From NCBI GenBank assembly GCA_019873665.1, contig JAIOAV010000016.1, forward strand, positions 1 through 58,692: a DNA stretch of 58,692 nucleotides, read 5' to 3'. Position 1 is the stretch's first letter; the number at the start of each line of letters is the position of its first letter. A program made the translations under genes and the position numbers. Of this stretch, positions 33,440-41,511 are shown piece by piece. The DNA is from Chloroflexota bacterium. GTDB taxonomy: Bacteria > Chloroflexota > Anaerolineae > JAAYEA01. The notes under the pieces were generated by a model, which did not search any database, was not told where the DNA came from, and worked only from the letters and a program-made list of their open reading frames with translations.

Positions 33440-34666
33440 CTACGCAGCGGTATCGCATCCAGCGCGATCGCCGTCGCCACCCTCCTCCAGGTACTGTCGC
33501 ACCATGAGCGCAACGGTTGCGCCTTCGCCGGCCGCCGCCGCCAGCTGCGCGGTGGCGCCGGCACGCACGTCGCCTGCCGCAAAGATGCCCTTCACTGATG
33601 TCTGCAACATGCGGTCGGTAACGACAAATCCGGCCGCATTGCGCTCGATCTGGGGTGGCAGAAAGTCGCTATTCGGCTGGAGACCAATAAAAATGAACAC
33701 GCCATCCGGGTGCCACACCTTGACCTCGCCGCTGGCGCGATCCAGCACCTTGACGCCCGCCAGCCGGTTGTCTTCCACCAGGAACTCTTGCACGGCATGG
33801 TTGGTAATGACGGTGATGTTGCTCTGCTTGGCCACCTTTTGCTGAAGGATGGTGCTGGCCCGCACCTGCGGCTGAAACTCGACGATGGTTACATGGCGCG
33901 CGAAGCGGGTGAGAAAGAGGCCCTCCTGAAAGCCGCTGTTGCCGCCGCCGACCACCAGCACATCCTTGTCTCTGTAAAAGGCCCCGTCGCAAGTGGCGCA
34001 AAAGTGCACGCTCCGGCCGATGAGTTGTGCCTCCCCTGGCACGTTCAGGCGACGGTAGCGCGCGCCGGTGGCGATGACGATGGCCCGCGCGCGGTAGCGG
34101 TGACCGTCGGCGGTGATCACCTCGCACTGTTCGCCGCGGCGTTGCATGTCGGTTACCGCCTGCGCCTGCAAGATCTCGACGTCGAAGCGTCGCGCCTGGT
34201 TTGCCAGCCGTCGCGCCAGCTCCTCGCCGCTGATCCCCTCATCGAACCCAGGAAAGTTCTCGATGAACTGCGTGTTGATCGCCTGGCCTCCCGGCGCACT
34301 CTTGTCCAGCACCAGTGTATCCAACCCCTCGCGCGCTGTATAGAACGCGGCGGTCAGGCCCGCCGCGCCGGCGCCGATGATGATCACATCGTACTCGTCG
34401 CGTTTCGCTTTGGTCGCGATCCCGACCTTGGCGGCCAGCTCGGCATTGGATGGCTCGACCAGCCTGGAGCCATCGGGAAAGATGATGGTCGGCACCCGGC
34501 GCATGCCGTTGTTGACCTTTTCCACATAGGCGCGCGCTTCCGGGCTCTGCTCGATATCCACCCACCGATAGGGGATGCGCTGCTGATCCAGGAACTCTTT
34601 GCTGCGCTTGCAGTCGGGGCACCAGGTGGTGCCATACACGATGATCTGCTCGGGGTTTTCAGACAT
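33440..34666 (-). CDS. glutaredoxin-thioredoxin reductase fusion
   Basis: 408 aa. Residues 1-82 are a glutaredoxin/mycoredoxin-like domain with C16-P-D-C19; residues 92-400 are a flavin thioredoxin reductase with the FAD motif GAGAAGLTAA, the redox pair C223-A-T-C226, the NADPH motif GGGNSGFQEG and the C-terminal GDV FAD motif. The enzyme should pass electrons from NADPH through FAD and C223/C226 to its own CPDC domain or to a separate protein. The ATG at 34666 has AAGGAGAG 5 nt upstream; the 8 extra codons upstream have no support. Confidence 0.9.
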   Translation of the reverse strand: MSENPEQIIVYGTTWCPDCKRSKEFLDQQRIPYRWVDIEQSPEARAYVEKVNNGMRRVPTIIFPDGSRLVEPSNAELAAKVGIATKAKRDEYDVIIIGAGAAGLTAAFYTAREGLDTLVLDKSAPGGQAINTQFIENFPGFDEGISGEELARRLANQARRFDVEILQAQAVTDMQRRGEQCEVITADGHRYRARAIVIATGARYRRLNVPGEAQLIGRSVHFCATCDGAFYRDKDVLVVGGGNSGFQEGLFLTRFARHVTIVEFQPQVRASTILQQKVAKQSNITVITNHAVQEFLVEDNRLAGVKVLDRASGEVKVWHPDGVFIFIGLQPNSDFLPPQIERNAAGFVVTDRMLQTSVKGIFAAGDVRAGATAQLAAAAGEGATVALMVRQYLEEGGDGDRAGCDTAA

Positions 34667-34707
34667 ACGGACTCTCCTTGTTACATCCATGCGTGGACCT
34701 CGAGTCC

Positions 34708-34736
34708 ATTATAGCATCATCCTCGCGTCTCTCCAA
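34708..34736 (-). promoter_or_regulatory. promoter of the thioredoxin reductase fusion
   Basis: Minus strand: TTGGAG (34736-34731), 17-bp spacer with extended TGC, TATAAT (34713-34708). It overlaps the 3' end of the HAD-like gene. Confidence 0.7.
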
Positions 34737-35853
34737 TCACCAGCGTCCGCAGGCGGTGCAGCGCCTCCCACCCTTCCGCAGCCCCCGCAGGCTGCGGAAG
34801 GGACGCCTCATCCGGCTTGTCCGACACGGCAAAGAGGAGCGCGCCGCGGGCGCGTAATGTGTCCGCGACGCGGCGCACCTCGTCGGTGATGACGATGCGC
34901 GCGGCGAGTGCCTCCGCTGCCGTCGCGCCGGACAGCTCGCCGAAACGGCAGGCGGTGGTCAGGTACTCGTTGTAGCGGAATGCCTTGAAGGGCGTGGGAT
35001 CGCCCGCCTGCACTGCCGCCCAGATCTCGTCGTGCACGGCGCGCAGGCCGGGCTCGGCGATCTCGGCGCGGCGGCGATTGACGTCGGCGATGAACTGCGC
35101 GAACGTGCTCATCTGCCCATCTTTGACTGCTGCCACCAGCCCTCCCAGCTCGTACAGGCCGGCGCCGAGCATCAAGCAGATGTATGCCAGGTAGTCCTGG
35201 TTGTCGGCGGTGAATGGGTGATACGGTGGCTGATTCAGCTCGTTGTATGCGCGCTCAAATGCCACCTCGTCAAAGCGCTCTCCCAGCAAGCCGGCGATAG
35301 TGCGGTGTACCCCCTCCACTCGGGCGGCGTCAATCACCTTGTCGTTGCGGCCGCGCGCGCCGATGCACGTCTTGTCCATATCAATCACGACCACCGTGCG
35401 CTCGTCCACGGTGAAACCCTGCTTCTCCACGAAGCGCAGAAACTCGATGAGGGCATGCCAGCGGTTTGCCAGGAACCAATTCCCCTCCAGGGTGATTTCC
35501 TCGGGCCTGGACAGGTCATCGCGCCCGATGAACGCATAGCCGGGCAACGCGGCGGTAGCAGAGAGATTACGGAAGGCGGTGCCATCCAGCAATCGGGTGT
35601 CGCCGATGTAGAGGAGACGCTCCAGCCTGGCCTGGGGCGCATCCAGGGTGCGTGCGGCTTGCAGGATGCGTGCCAGCGCCTGCGCGTACTCCATGTCGGT
35701 CTTGCGCGGCACGTGATAGTCGTGCCATCCCAGCTCTCGCCAGAGTGCCTGGATGCCGGGCAGCCGTGGGTCCGCTGGCGCCAAATTGCGATAGACGACG
35801 AAATCGCCAAAGATGTCCGAGAGGGCGCTTATCCCCTTGATCTCGTAGCTCAC
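34717..35853 (-). CDS. HAD-like protein in the Met/aspartokinase operon
   Basis: 378 aa, not a family I recognise. A hydrophobic strand followed by D158-M-D160-K-T162 is the HAD superfamily nucleophile motif; a later ALLFAVSDKPDEAS could be the lysine/second-acid region. A helical insertion of more than 150 residues separates them, and the 150-residue N-terminal part is unassigned. The start overlaps the lysC stop by 4 bases, so it is translationally coupled to aspartokinase and under the SAM riboswitch. A phosphatase of an amino acid pathway intermediate is possible; this is inference. Confidence 0.72.
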   Translation of the reverse strand: MSYEIKGISALSDIFGDFVVYRNLAPADPRLPGIQALWRELGWHDYHVPRKTDMEYAQALARILQAARTLDAPQARLERLLYIGDTRLLDGTAFRNLSATAALPGYAFIGRDDLSRPEEITLEGNWFLANRWHALIEFLRFVEKQGFTVDERTVVVIDMDKTCIGARGRNDKVIDAARVEGVHRTIAGLLGERFDEVAFERAYNELNQPPYHPFTADNQDYLAYICLMLGAGLYELGGLVAAVKDGQMSTFAQFIADVNRRRAEIAEPGLRAVHDEIWAAVQAGDPTPFKAFRYNEYLTTACRFGELSGATAAEALAARIVITDEVRRVADTLRARGALLFAVSDKPDEASLPQPAGAAEGWEALHRLRTLVIGETRG

Positions 35854-37268
35854 GCCTGCACCTCATTTCCGTTCAGCCCTAGACCCAGCTCCCGATGGAT
35901 GAAACGCACCACGTCGTCCACTTGGCTCTCCGGCACGACGAAAGTGACGTTATACTCGGACGCAGCCTGGGCAACCAATGTAACGCGCGCGCCATGGCGG
36001 CCCAGCGCGGCAAAGGCTTGCGGCACGATGCCGGGCCGATCCTGGCCCGGCGCGCCGACGACGGAGACGGTGGCCACCTCACCCTGCGCCGCGAGCCGTG
36101 AGACGATGCCAATGCGCAGGTCCGTCTCGAACTCGCGCCCTAGGACGCGCAGCGCGTGCTCCTGATCTTCGCGGCGGACCACCAGGTTGAGATTGCGCTC
36201 GGAGAAGGACTGCGAGAACATGAGCGCCTCGATGCCCGCGTCGGCGAGTCGCTGCAAGGCACGCGCGGCGATCAGAGGCGACCAGCTGTCGCCGCCGCCC
36301 GCCACAACGATCATAGACAGCCCTTTGGTCGAGATGATGGCGGCCATGTCCTGACGCACTGCGCTCGGTTGCGCGACGATAAGCGTGCCGGGATGCGTTG
36401 GGTTAAAGCTATTCACAATGCGTAGTGGGATGCGCTTTTCCACCACCGGCTTGATCGTCTTGGGGTGTAACACGTCCGCGCCAAAATAGGCCAGCTCCGC
36501 TGCCTCCACATAGGAGATCTCGCTCAGAGGCCGCGCCTGCGGCACGATCTTGGGATCGGCAGTGAGGATGCCGTCCACGTCAGTCCAAATCCACACCTCG
36601 TCGGCATCCAGGCAAGCGCCGATGATGGCGGCGGTATAATCGCTGCCGCCGCGCCCCAGGGTGGAAACCACGCCGGTGCTGGTCGCGGCGACATAGCCGG
36701 TAACCACCGGGATGATATTGCGATCCAGCAGCGGCAAGAGACGCTCCCGCACGCGCTGGCACGTCGGCTCCATCAGCGGGCTCGCGCTGCCGAACTTGTC
36801 GTCAGTTACCACCAACTGCACGGCGCTGACAAACTCGGCGCGCACCCCCTTTTGCCGCAGGAAAGCAGCCAGTAGCGGGCAAGACAGATGCTCGCCGATG
36901 CTGGCAACAGCATCCAGGCTGCGCGTCGTCAGCTCGCCCAGGACGGCGATGCTTCGGCACAGGCGCTCAAAGTCGTGCAGCCGGTCCTCGACGTAGCCGG
37001 TCACCTCCAGCTTTTCCGGGCCATCGGCCAGCAGGGTGTTGATCGCCAGCAGGTGGCGCTCCAGCAGCTTGGCCTTGACATCGCGATAGGCATCATCCTG
37101 CCCCTCGGCGGCGAGGCGGGCTCCAGCGATGAGACTGTTCGTGACGCCGCTCATGGCAGATGCCACCACAACGAGCCTGAGATCCTCGCTGCCGATGATG
37201 ATATCCGCTACGGCGGCGATGCGCTTGGCGTCGCCCACCGATGTCCCACCAAACTTCATCACGCGCAT
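35850..37268 (-). CDS. lysC: aspartokinase
   Basis: 472 aa, monofunctional. Phosphorylates aspartate, the first step to lysine, threonine and methionine. The N-terminus MRVMKFGGTSV is the kinase signature; GRGGSDYTAAIIGACLDADEVWIWTDVDGI forms the aspartate/ATP site; two ACT domains at about 310-465 should mediate feedback by an end-product amino acid. Start ATG with AGGAGGG upstream, 12 nt after the PLP-enzyme gene. Lying in a SAM-riboswitch operon, it is probably the methionine-branch isoform. Confidence 0.95.
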   Translation of the reverse strand: MRVMKFGGTSVGDAKRIAAVADIIIGSEDLRLVVVASAMSGVTNSLIAGARLAAEGQDDAYRDVKAKLLERHLLAINTLLADGPEKLEVTGYVEDRLHDFERLCRSIAVLGELTTRSLDAVASIGEHLSCPLLAAFLRQKGVRAEFVSAVQLVVTDDKFGSASPLMEPTCQRVRERLLPLLDRNIIPVVTGYVAATSTGVVSTLGRGGSDYTAAIIGACLDADEVWIWTDVDGILTADPKIVPQARPLSEISYVEAAELAYFGADVLHPKTIKPVVEKRIPLRIVNSFNPTHPGTLIVAQPSAVRQDMAAIISTKGLSMIVVAGGGDSWSPLIAARALQRLADAGIEALMFSQSFSERNLNLVVRREDQEHALRVLGREFETDLRIGIVSRLAAQGEVATVSVVGAPGQDRPGIVPQAFAALGRHGARVTLVAQAASEYNVTFVVPESQVDDVVRFIHRELGLGLNGNEVQA

Positions 37269-37280
37269 TCTGTCCCTCCT

Positions 37281-38510
37281 CTAGATCTGGTCAAGGGCCT
37301 GTTGCAGGTCGGCGATCAGGTCTTCCGCGTCCTCGATCCCCAACGCCAGGCGCACTAGTTCGTCCTTGATGCCGATCGCTTCCCGCTCCGCCTTGTCCTT
37401 GGCAAAGTGCGACATCAGCGCGGGCTGCTCCACGATGCTCTCCACGCCGCCAAGGCTGGGGCCGATATAGGGCAGACGGAGCGCGTCAATGAACTTGCCT
37501 GTCCGCGCCAGATCGCCGTCAATCTCGAAGGTCACCACACCGCCAAAGCCGCGCATCAGGCGGCGCGCAATCTCGTGATCCGGGTGGCTGGGCAGGCCGG
37601 GGTAATACACGCGGCGCACCTTCGGCTGGCTCTCCAGAAAGCGCGCTACCTGCAGGCCGCTCTCATTTTGTTTGGCGACGCGCAGCGCCAGCGTCTTGAG
37701 GCCGCGCAGCAGGAGGTAGGCGTTATGCGGATCAATGACGCCGCCCAACTGATTTCGCGCCGTCCGCAGCTGGTTTATCAGCGCCTGTGGCCCCACGACC
37801 GCGCCCGCCAGCAGGTCATTATGCCCCCCCAGATACTTGCTGGCGCTATGCAGGACCAGATCAGCGCCATATTGCAGCGGCTTGAGATTGATGGGGCTGG
37901 CAAAGGTGCTGTCTATCATCACCAGCGCGCCGTGCCGGTGCGCCAGCTCCACCACACGCGGGATGTCAATCACGCGCAAATAGGGGTTGGATGGGGCTTC
38001 GGAAAAGACCAGGCACTTGCTGCTGGCAGCGGCTGCGGCGCGCACTGCCGCGGCCAAGCCTGCGTCGTCGCCCGACTTGACGAGGAGCGTCTTTACGCCA
38101 AAGCGCCCGAGAAAGTTGAGCGCGAAATCGCGTGTCAGGCGATACAGGTCGTCAGTCATCACGAGATAATCGCCGGGCGAGAGGAGCGCCAGCATCACCG
38201 ATGTCGCGGCGGCCATGCCGCTGGCAAAGAGGAGAGCTGCATCTCCGCCCTCCACGAGCGCCAGCTTGCGCTCTGCGCTCTCTTGCGTCGGGTTGCCATA
38301 GCGCCCATACTCACCGCGCAGCAGCGGCAACTCGGCCTTTTTGCGCTCCATGTGCGCGATGACCGCCGCGGTGTCCTCAAAGGTATAGGTGGAGGTCTGG
38401 ATGATGGGCGTGGTGAGCGAGCCGTATGGCTTTTGCCTGACTTCGCCGCCATGTACCGCCTGGGTTGACTCGCGAGCATCCGCTGGCAAGGCGGCACTTT
38501 GATTAATCAT
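37281..38510 (-). CDS. Cys/Met metabolism PLP enzyme (cystathionine gamma-synthase/lyase family)
   Basis: 409 aa. Fold-type I PLP enzyme: YGRYGNPTQ substrate loop, FASGMAAATSVMLALLSPGD, the MIDSTFASP aspartate that holds the pyridine ring, and the PLP lysine K225 in HSASKYLGGHND. Close relatives include cystathionine gamma-synthase, gamma-lyase and O-acetylhomoserine sulfhydrylase, not separable by eye; control by a SAM-I riboswitch and linkage to lysC favour methionine synthesis. The ATG at 38510 has AAGGAG 10 nt upstream. The much longer open frame upstream runs through the riboswitch and is not coding. Confidence 0.92.
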   Translation of the reverse strand: MINQSAALPADARESTQAVHGGEVRQKPYGSLTTPIIQTSTYTFEDTAAVIAHMERKKAELPLLRGEYGRYGNPTQESAERKLALVEGGDAALLFASGMAAATSVMLALLSPGDYLVMTDDLYRLTRDFALNFLGRFGVKTLLVKSGDDAGLAAAVRAAAAASSKCLVFSEAPSNPYLRVIDIPRVVELAHRHGALVMIDSTFASPINLKPLQYGADLVLHSASKYLGGHNDLLAGAVVGPQALINQLRTARNQLGGVIDPHNAYLLLRGLKTLALRVAKQNESGLQVARFLESQPKVRRVYYPGLPSHPDHEIARRLMRGFGGVVTFEIDGDLARTGKFIDALRLPYIGPSLGGVESIVEQPALMSHFAKDKAEREAIGIKDELVRLALGIEDAEDLIADLQQALDQI

Positions 38511-38588
38511 TGGGGCACATCTCCTTTCTGGTTCGCGCATGCAGGGCTTCTTGATGAGGCAAAAGGGGAGTGTCCCTCTGCGGGTAAC

Positions 38589-38622
38589 AAAAAACCTCTT
38601 CCCTAGATGATATGAGAAGAGG
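38589..38622 (-). terminator. riboswitch expression-platform terminator
   Basis: Minus strand: CCTCTTC (38622-38616), loop, GAAGAGG (38601-38595), then six T (38594-38589). The segment TTCTCAT (38618-38612), which spans the 5' stem and loop, is complementary to ATGAGAA of the aptamer P1 3' strand, giving an antiterminator when SAM is absent. Confidence 0.9.
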
Positions 38623-38643
38623 CCGCTTCTTTGCTTTTCCCTT

Positions 38644-38767
38644 TTCTCATCTTCCAGGCGCGCCGCGGGTGCGATACGCCTGCCGGAATTGGCACCATCA
38701 GAAAGAGCACCATTCTGTGGTTGCCGAGGCTTCAACGGGCCGGTCCCTTCACCTCTCTTGATAAGAA
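38644..38767 (-). promoter_or_regulatory. SAM-I (S-box) riboswitch aptamer
   Basis: The minus-strand leader has the S-box consensus blocks in order: CTTATCAAGAGAGGTGAAGG, GGACCGGCCCG-TTGAAGCC, CGGCAACC, and GGTGCCAATTCC with GGCAG. The P1 helix pairs TTCTTATC (38767-38760) with GATGAGAA (38651-38644), eight pairs with one G-T. SAM binding should stabilise P1 and allow the terminator at 38589-38622 to form, shutting off the PLP enzyme, lysC and the HAD-like gene. Confidence 0.96.
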
Positions 38768-38798
38768 GGCTGCAAACAACAGTATTCAATTTGCAGGG

Positions 38799-38827
38799 AT
38801 AATACCACGAATTCCGCGGTGTGTCAA
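38799..38827 (-). promoter_or_regulatory. promoter of the SAM-riboswitch operon
   Basis: Minus strand: TTGACA (38827-38822), 17-bp spacer, TATTAT (38804-38799), about 30 nt before the aptamer. Confidence 0.88.
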
Positions 38828-38914
38828 GTCGTGCCTTCGCCCTGCGGTAAGGCTTCGCGCTCCTCGCGCAGTGCCGTGCGAGCAAAGAAGCGTGAAGGCC
38901 AGGCTTTGTCGTGA

Positions 38915-38943
38915 TTGACACGAGATGGCGAATCTGATATAAT
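38915..38943 (+). promoter_or_regulatory. promoter of the DUF362/AOR cassette
   Basis: Perfect TTGACA (38915-38920), 17-bp spacer, perfect TATAAT (38938-38943). Start expected near 38950, 36 nt before the first gene. Confidence 0.9.
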
Positions 38944-38985
38944 CAGGGAATCGTGGGGATAGGCGCAGAAAGGGCAGAGAGATCA

Positions 38986-39948
38986 ATGCGGCAGATCAGC
39001 CGACGTAAGTTTGTCAGCCTCATGGGGATGTTAGGGGCCAGTGCGCTGCTATTGGGTGGCGGTTGTGGCACCCCGCGCGCCGAGCCTGAGGGTGTGCCCA
39101 CTATACCCGCAACTGACCGTACTCCGCCGACGACATCCGGCGGCACGCAATTGTCGGTGGTGCGCGGCGACGACCCCGCCGCCATCACGCGCCGCGCAGT
39201 GGCGGCGTTGGGCGGGATGGAGCGCTTTGTCAAGCGCGACGCTAATGTGATCATCAAGCCGAATATCTGTGTGGCGTATCACAGCTACGAATACGCCGCT
39301 ACAACCAACCCGGATGTGGTCGCGGAGCTGGTGCGCCTCTGCCGGCAGGCGGGAGCCGCGCGCGTGCGCGTCTTGGACATGCCATTTGGCGGGACGCCCG
39401 AATCGGCGTACGAGATCACAGGCATCAAGGCGGCAGTCGAGGCGGCGGGTGGGCAGATGGAGATCATGAGCCCGATCAAGTTCAAGGAGATGCCCTTCCC
39501 GCAGGGACGGGACATCAAGAGCTGGCCGGTGTACCAGGACGTGATGGATGCCGATCTGGTGATCAACGTGCCGATCGCCAAGCACCACAATTTGGCGCGG
39601 CTCTCGCTCGGCGGCAAGAACTTGCTGGGTATCGTGGATCGGCCTAACCAGTTTCATCGCAATCTGGGCCAGCGCATCGCTGACCTGTGCAGCCTGGTGC
39701 GTCCGCAACTGACGGTGGTGGACGCGGTGCGAATCCTGGTAACGCATGGCCCCACCGGCGGCAGCCTGCAGGATGTGAAAAAGACGGATACTGTCATCGC
39801 CAGCACTGATATGGTGGCGGCAGATGCATACGCGGCGACCCTGTTCGGGCTCAAGGGGGAGGATATCCCTTACGTCAAGGCCGCGGCGGAGATGGGCTTG
39901 GGGACACTGGACTTGCAGAGCGTCAAGATCGAGGAACTAAGCCTCTAG
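38986..39948 (+). CDS. Tat-exported DUF362 protein 1
   Basis: 320 aa. The N-terminus ISRRKFVSLMGMLGASALLL is a twin-arginine signal, followed by a lipobox-like GGGC (Cys27) and a Pro/Thr linker, so it should be folded in the cytoplasm, exported and lipid-anchored outside. The rest matches DUF362: VIIKPNICVAY, a central DADLVINVPIAKHHNLARLSLGGKN and a C-terminal VAADAYAATLFGL. The biochemical role of DUF362 is not established; no ferredoxin cysteines are present in this copy. First gene of a four-gene unit with very short gaps. Confidence 0.87.
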   Translation: MRQISRRKFVSLMGMLGASALLLGGGCGTPRAEPEGVPTIPATDRTPPTTSGGTQLSVVRGDDPAAITRRAVAALGGMERFVKRDANVIIKPNICVAYHSYEYAATTNPDVVAELVRLCRQAGAARVRVLDMPFGGTPESAYEITGIKAAVEAAGGQMEIMSPIKFKEMPFPQGRDIKSWPVYQDVMDADLVINVPIAKHHNLARLSLGGKNLLGIVDRPNQFHRNLGQRIADLCSLVRPQLTVVDAVRILVTHGPTGGSLQDVKKTDTVIASTDMVAADAYAATLFGLKGEDIPYVKAAAEMGLGTLDLQSVKIEELSL

Positions 39949-39977
39949 GACGCTGTGCCATCATCTGAAGGAGCCCT

Positions 39978-41507
39978 ATGACCTGGAGTCGTTGGCGGCG
40001 AGTGCGGCAGCTCGTGCAGTATCTGTCGCTTGCCCTCTTTATCTATCTCCTCCTTGCGGCGTTGCAGCGACGAGCGGTATTCACCCTGGCCGATCTCTTT
40101 TTCCGCCTGGACCCTTTGGTGGCGATCAGCGCGATGCTGGCGAGCCGCCAGTGGATCCCGCGCCTGCTGCCCGCGGCGTTGATCGTAGTGCTCACGCTCG
40201 CCTTTGGACGGGTATGGTGTGGCTGGCTTTGCCCCCTGGGCACCGTGCTGGACCTGGCGCGCTTTCGTCGCCCATGGCAGAGCGGCAATCGTCCCGGTTG
40301 GTTGGCCGTGCACGAGGTTGCCTGGCGCCGGGTCAAGTATGTGTTCCTCTTTCTTATTCTGGGTGCTGCGTTCTTCGGCAGCCTCTCGCTTCTGATACTC
40401 GATCCCATCACTATCCTGACGCGGACAATGACCACCACCATTCTGCCCACGTTGAATCGCCTGATCACCGGTATCCACTCGGCGCTCTATGCCATCAGGC
40501 CGCTGCGCGGGGTAGTCAACGCGTTGGAGAGCGCGCTGCGTGGCAGGGTGCTGCCGGTGCGGCAGGGCGTTTTCCTGCAGAGCGCGCTCATCGGCGCGCT
40601 TTTCGCGGGGCTGATCGTCTTGAACGGTGTGGCGCATCGCTTCTGGTGCCGCTATCTGTGCCCGCTCGGCGCCATGCTGGCCCTTCTGTCGCGGCTCTCG
40701 ATCTTGCGGCGGCGGGTCGCGCCTGCTTGCAGCAACTGTGCCGTGTGCGCTGCGGTCTGCGACGTCGAGGCGATCCACCCCGAAAAGGGCTATGAAAGCG
40801 ACCCCGCGGAATGCACTGTCTGTCTGGACTGCTTGGCCGCTTGTCCGCAGAGCGGCATCGAGTTTCGCGCCCATCTGCAGCCTGCGCCAGCGCAGCCGTA
40901 CGACCCATCCCGCCGCCAGTTGCTGGCGTCCATCGTCGGGGCGGCAGTGGGCGTAACTCTGTTGAACGGCGAGGCGAGCCGAGCGTTGCCGCATCCCAAG
41001 CTGGTGCGCCCGCCGGGAGCGCAGCGTGAAAGCGACTTTCTCAGCCGCTGTGTGCGGTGCAGCCAGTGCATGAAGGTGTGCCCCACCTCTGGCTTGCAGC
41101 CGTGCCTCGGCGAAGCGGGTCTCAGCGGCATCTGGACGCCGCGGCTGGTGCCGCGACTCGGCTATTGTGACTATTCCTGCAACGCCTGCGGGCAGATATG
41201 CCCCACCGGCGCGATCCCGCTGTTGACGCTGGCGGAGAAACGCCAGGTGGCGATCGGCAAAGCGTATGTTGACCACGACCGCTGTTTGCCCTGGGCCGAC
41301 GGCATCCCCTGCATCGTCTGCGAGGAGATGTGCCCGATCCCGAACAAGGCGATCCGGTTGATGGAAGAGACGGCGCTGAACGCGGCGGGCGAGGCCGTGA
41401 CGGTGCAGCGGCCACATGTGGAGCGCGAGTTGTGCATCGGCTGTGGCATCTGCGAATACCAGTGCCCGGTGGAAGGGCAGGCGGCCATCCGGGTGTGGCG
41501 AGGATAG
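39978..41507 (+). CDS. membrane polyferredoxin (NapH-NapG-like fusion)
   Basis: 509 aa. The N-terminal 250 residues hold about four to five membrane helices with two NapH/RnfA-like CxxxCP motifs (CGWLCPLG, CRYLCPLG). Then come two 4Fe-4S motifs (CSNCAVCAAVC, CTVCLDCLAACP), a short hydrophobic SRRQLLASIVGAAVG segment reminiscent of the NapG signal, and a NapG-like part with four more cysteine motifs (CVRCSQCMKVCP, CNACGQICP, CIVCEEMCP, CIGCGICEYQCP). It should move electrons across or along the membrane through several Fe-S clusters. AAGGAG lies before the ATG; the AOR-like gene starts 5 nt after its stop. Confidence 0.88.
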   Translation: MTWSRWRRVRQLVQYLSLALFIYLLLAALQRRAVFTLADLFFRLDPLVAISAMLASRQWIPRLLPAALIVVLTLAFGRVWCGWLCPLGTVLDLARFRRPWQSGNRPGWLAVHEVAWRRVKYVFLFLILGAAFFGSLSLLILDPITILTRTMTTTILPTLNRLITGIHSALYAIRPLRGVVNALESALRGRVLPVRQGVFLQSALIGALFAGLIVLNGVAHRFWCRYLCPLGAMLALLSRLSILRRRVAPACSNCAVCAAVCDVEAIHPEKGYESDPAECTVCLDCLAACPQSGIEFRAHLQPAPAQPYDPSRRQLLASIVGAAVGVTLLNGEASRALPHPKLVRPPGAQRESDFLSRCVRCSQCMKVCPTSGLQPCLGEAGLSGIWTPRLVPRLGYCDYSCNACGQICPTGAIPLLTLAEKRQVAIGKAYVDHDRCLPWADGIPCIVCEEMCPIPNKAIRLMEETALNAAGEAVTVQRPHVERELCIGCGICEYQCPVEGQAAIRVWRG

Positions 41508-41511
41508 GGCC

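Noticed and set aside
38503..38520. Five-codon upstream ORF (ATGTGCCCCAATGATTAA) before the PLP-enzyme gene
   Set aside because: Its ATG touches the ribosome site with no spacer, whereas the same site is 10 nt from the real ATG at 38510; initiation there is unlikely.
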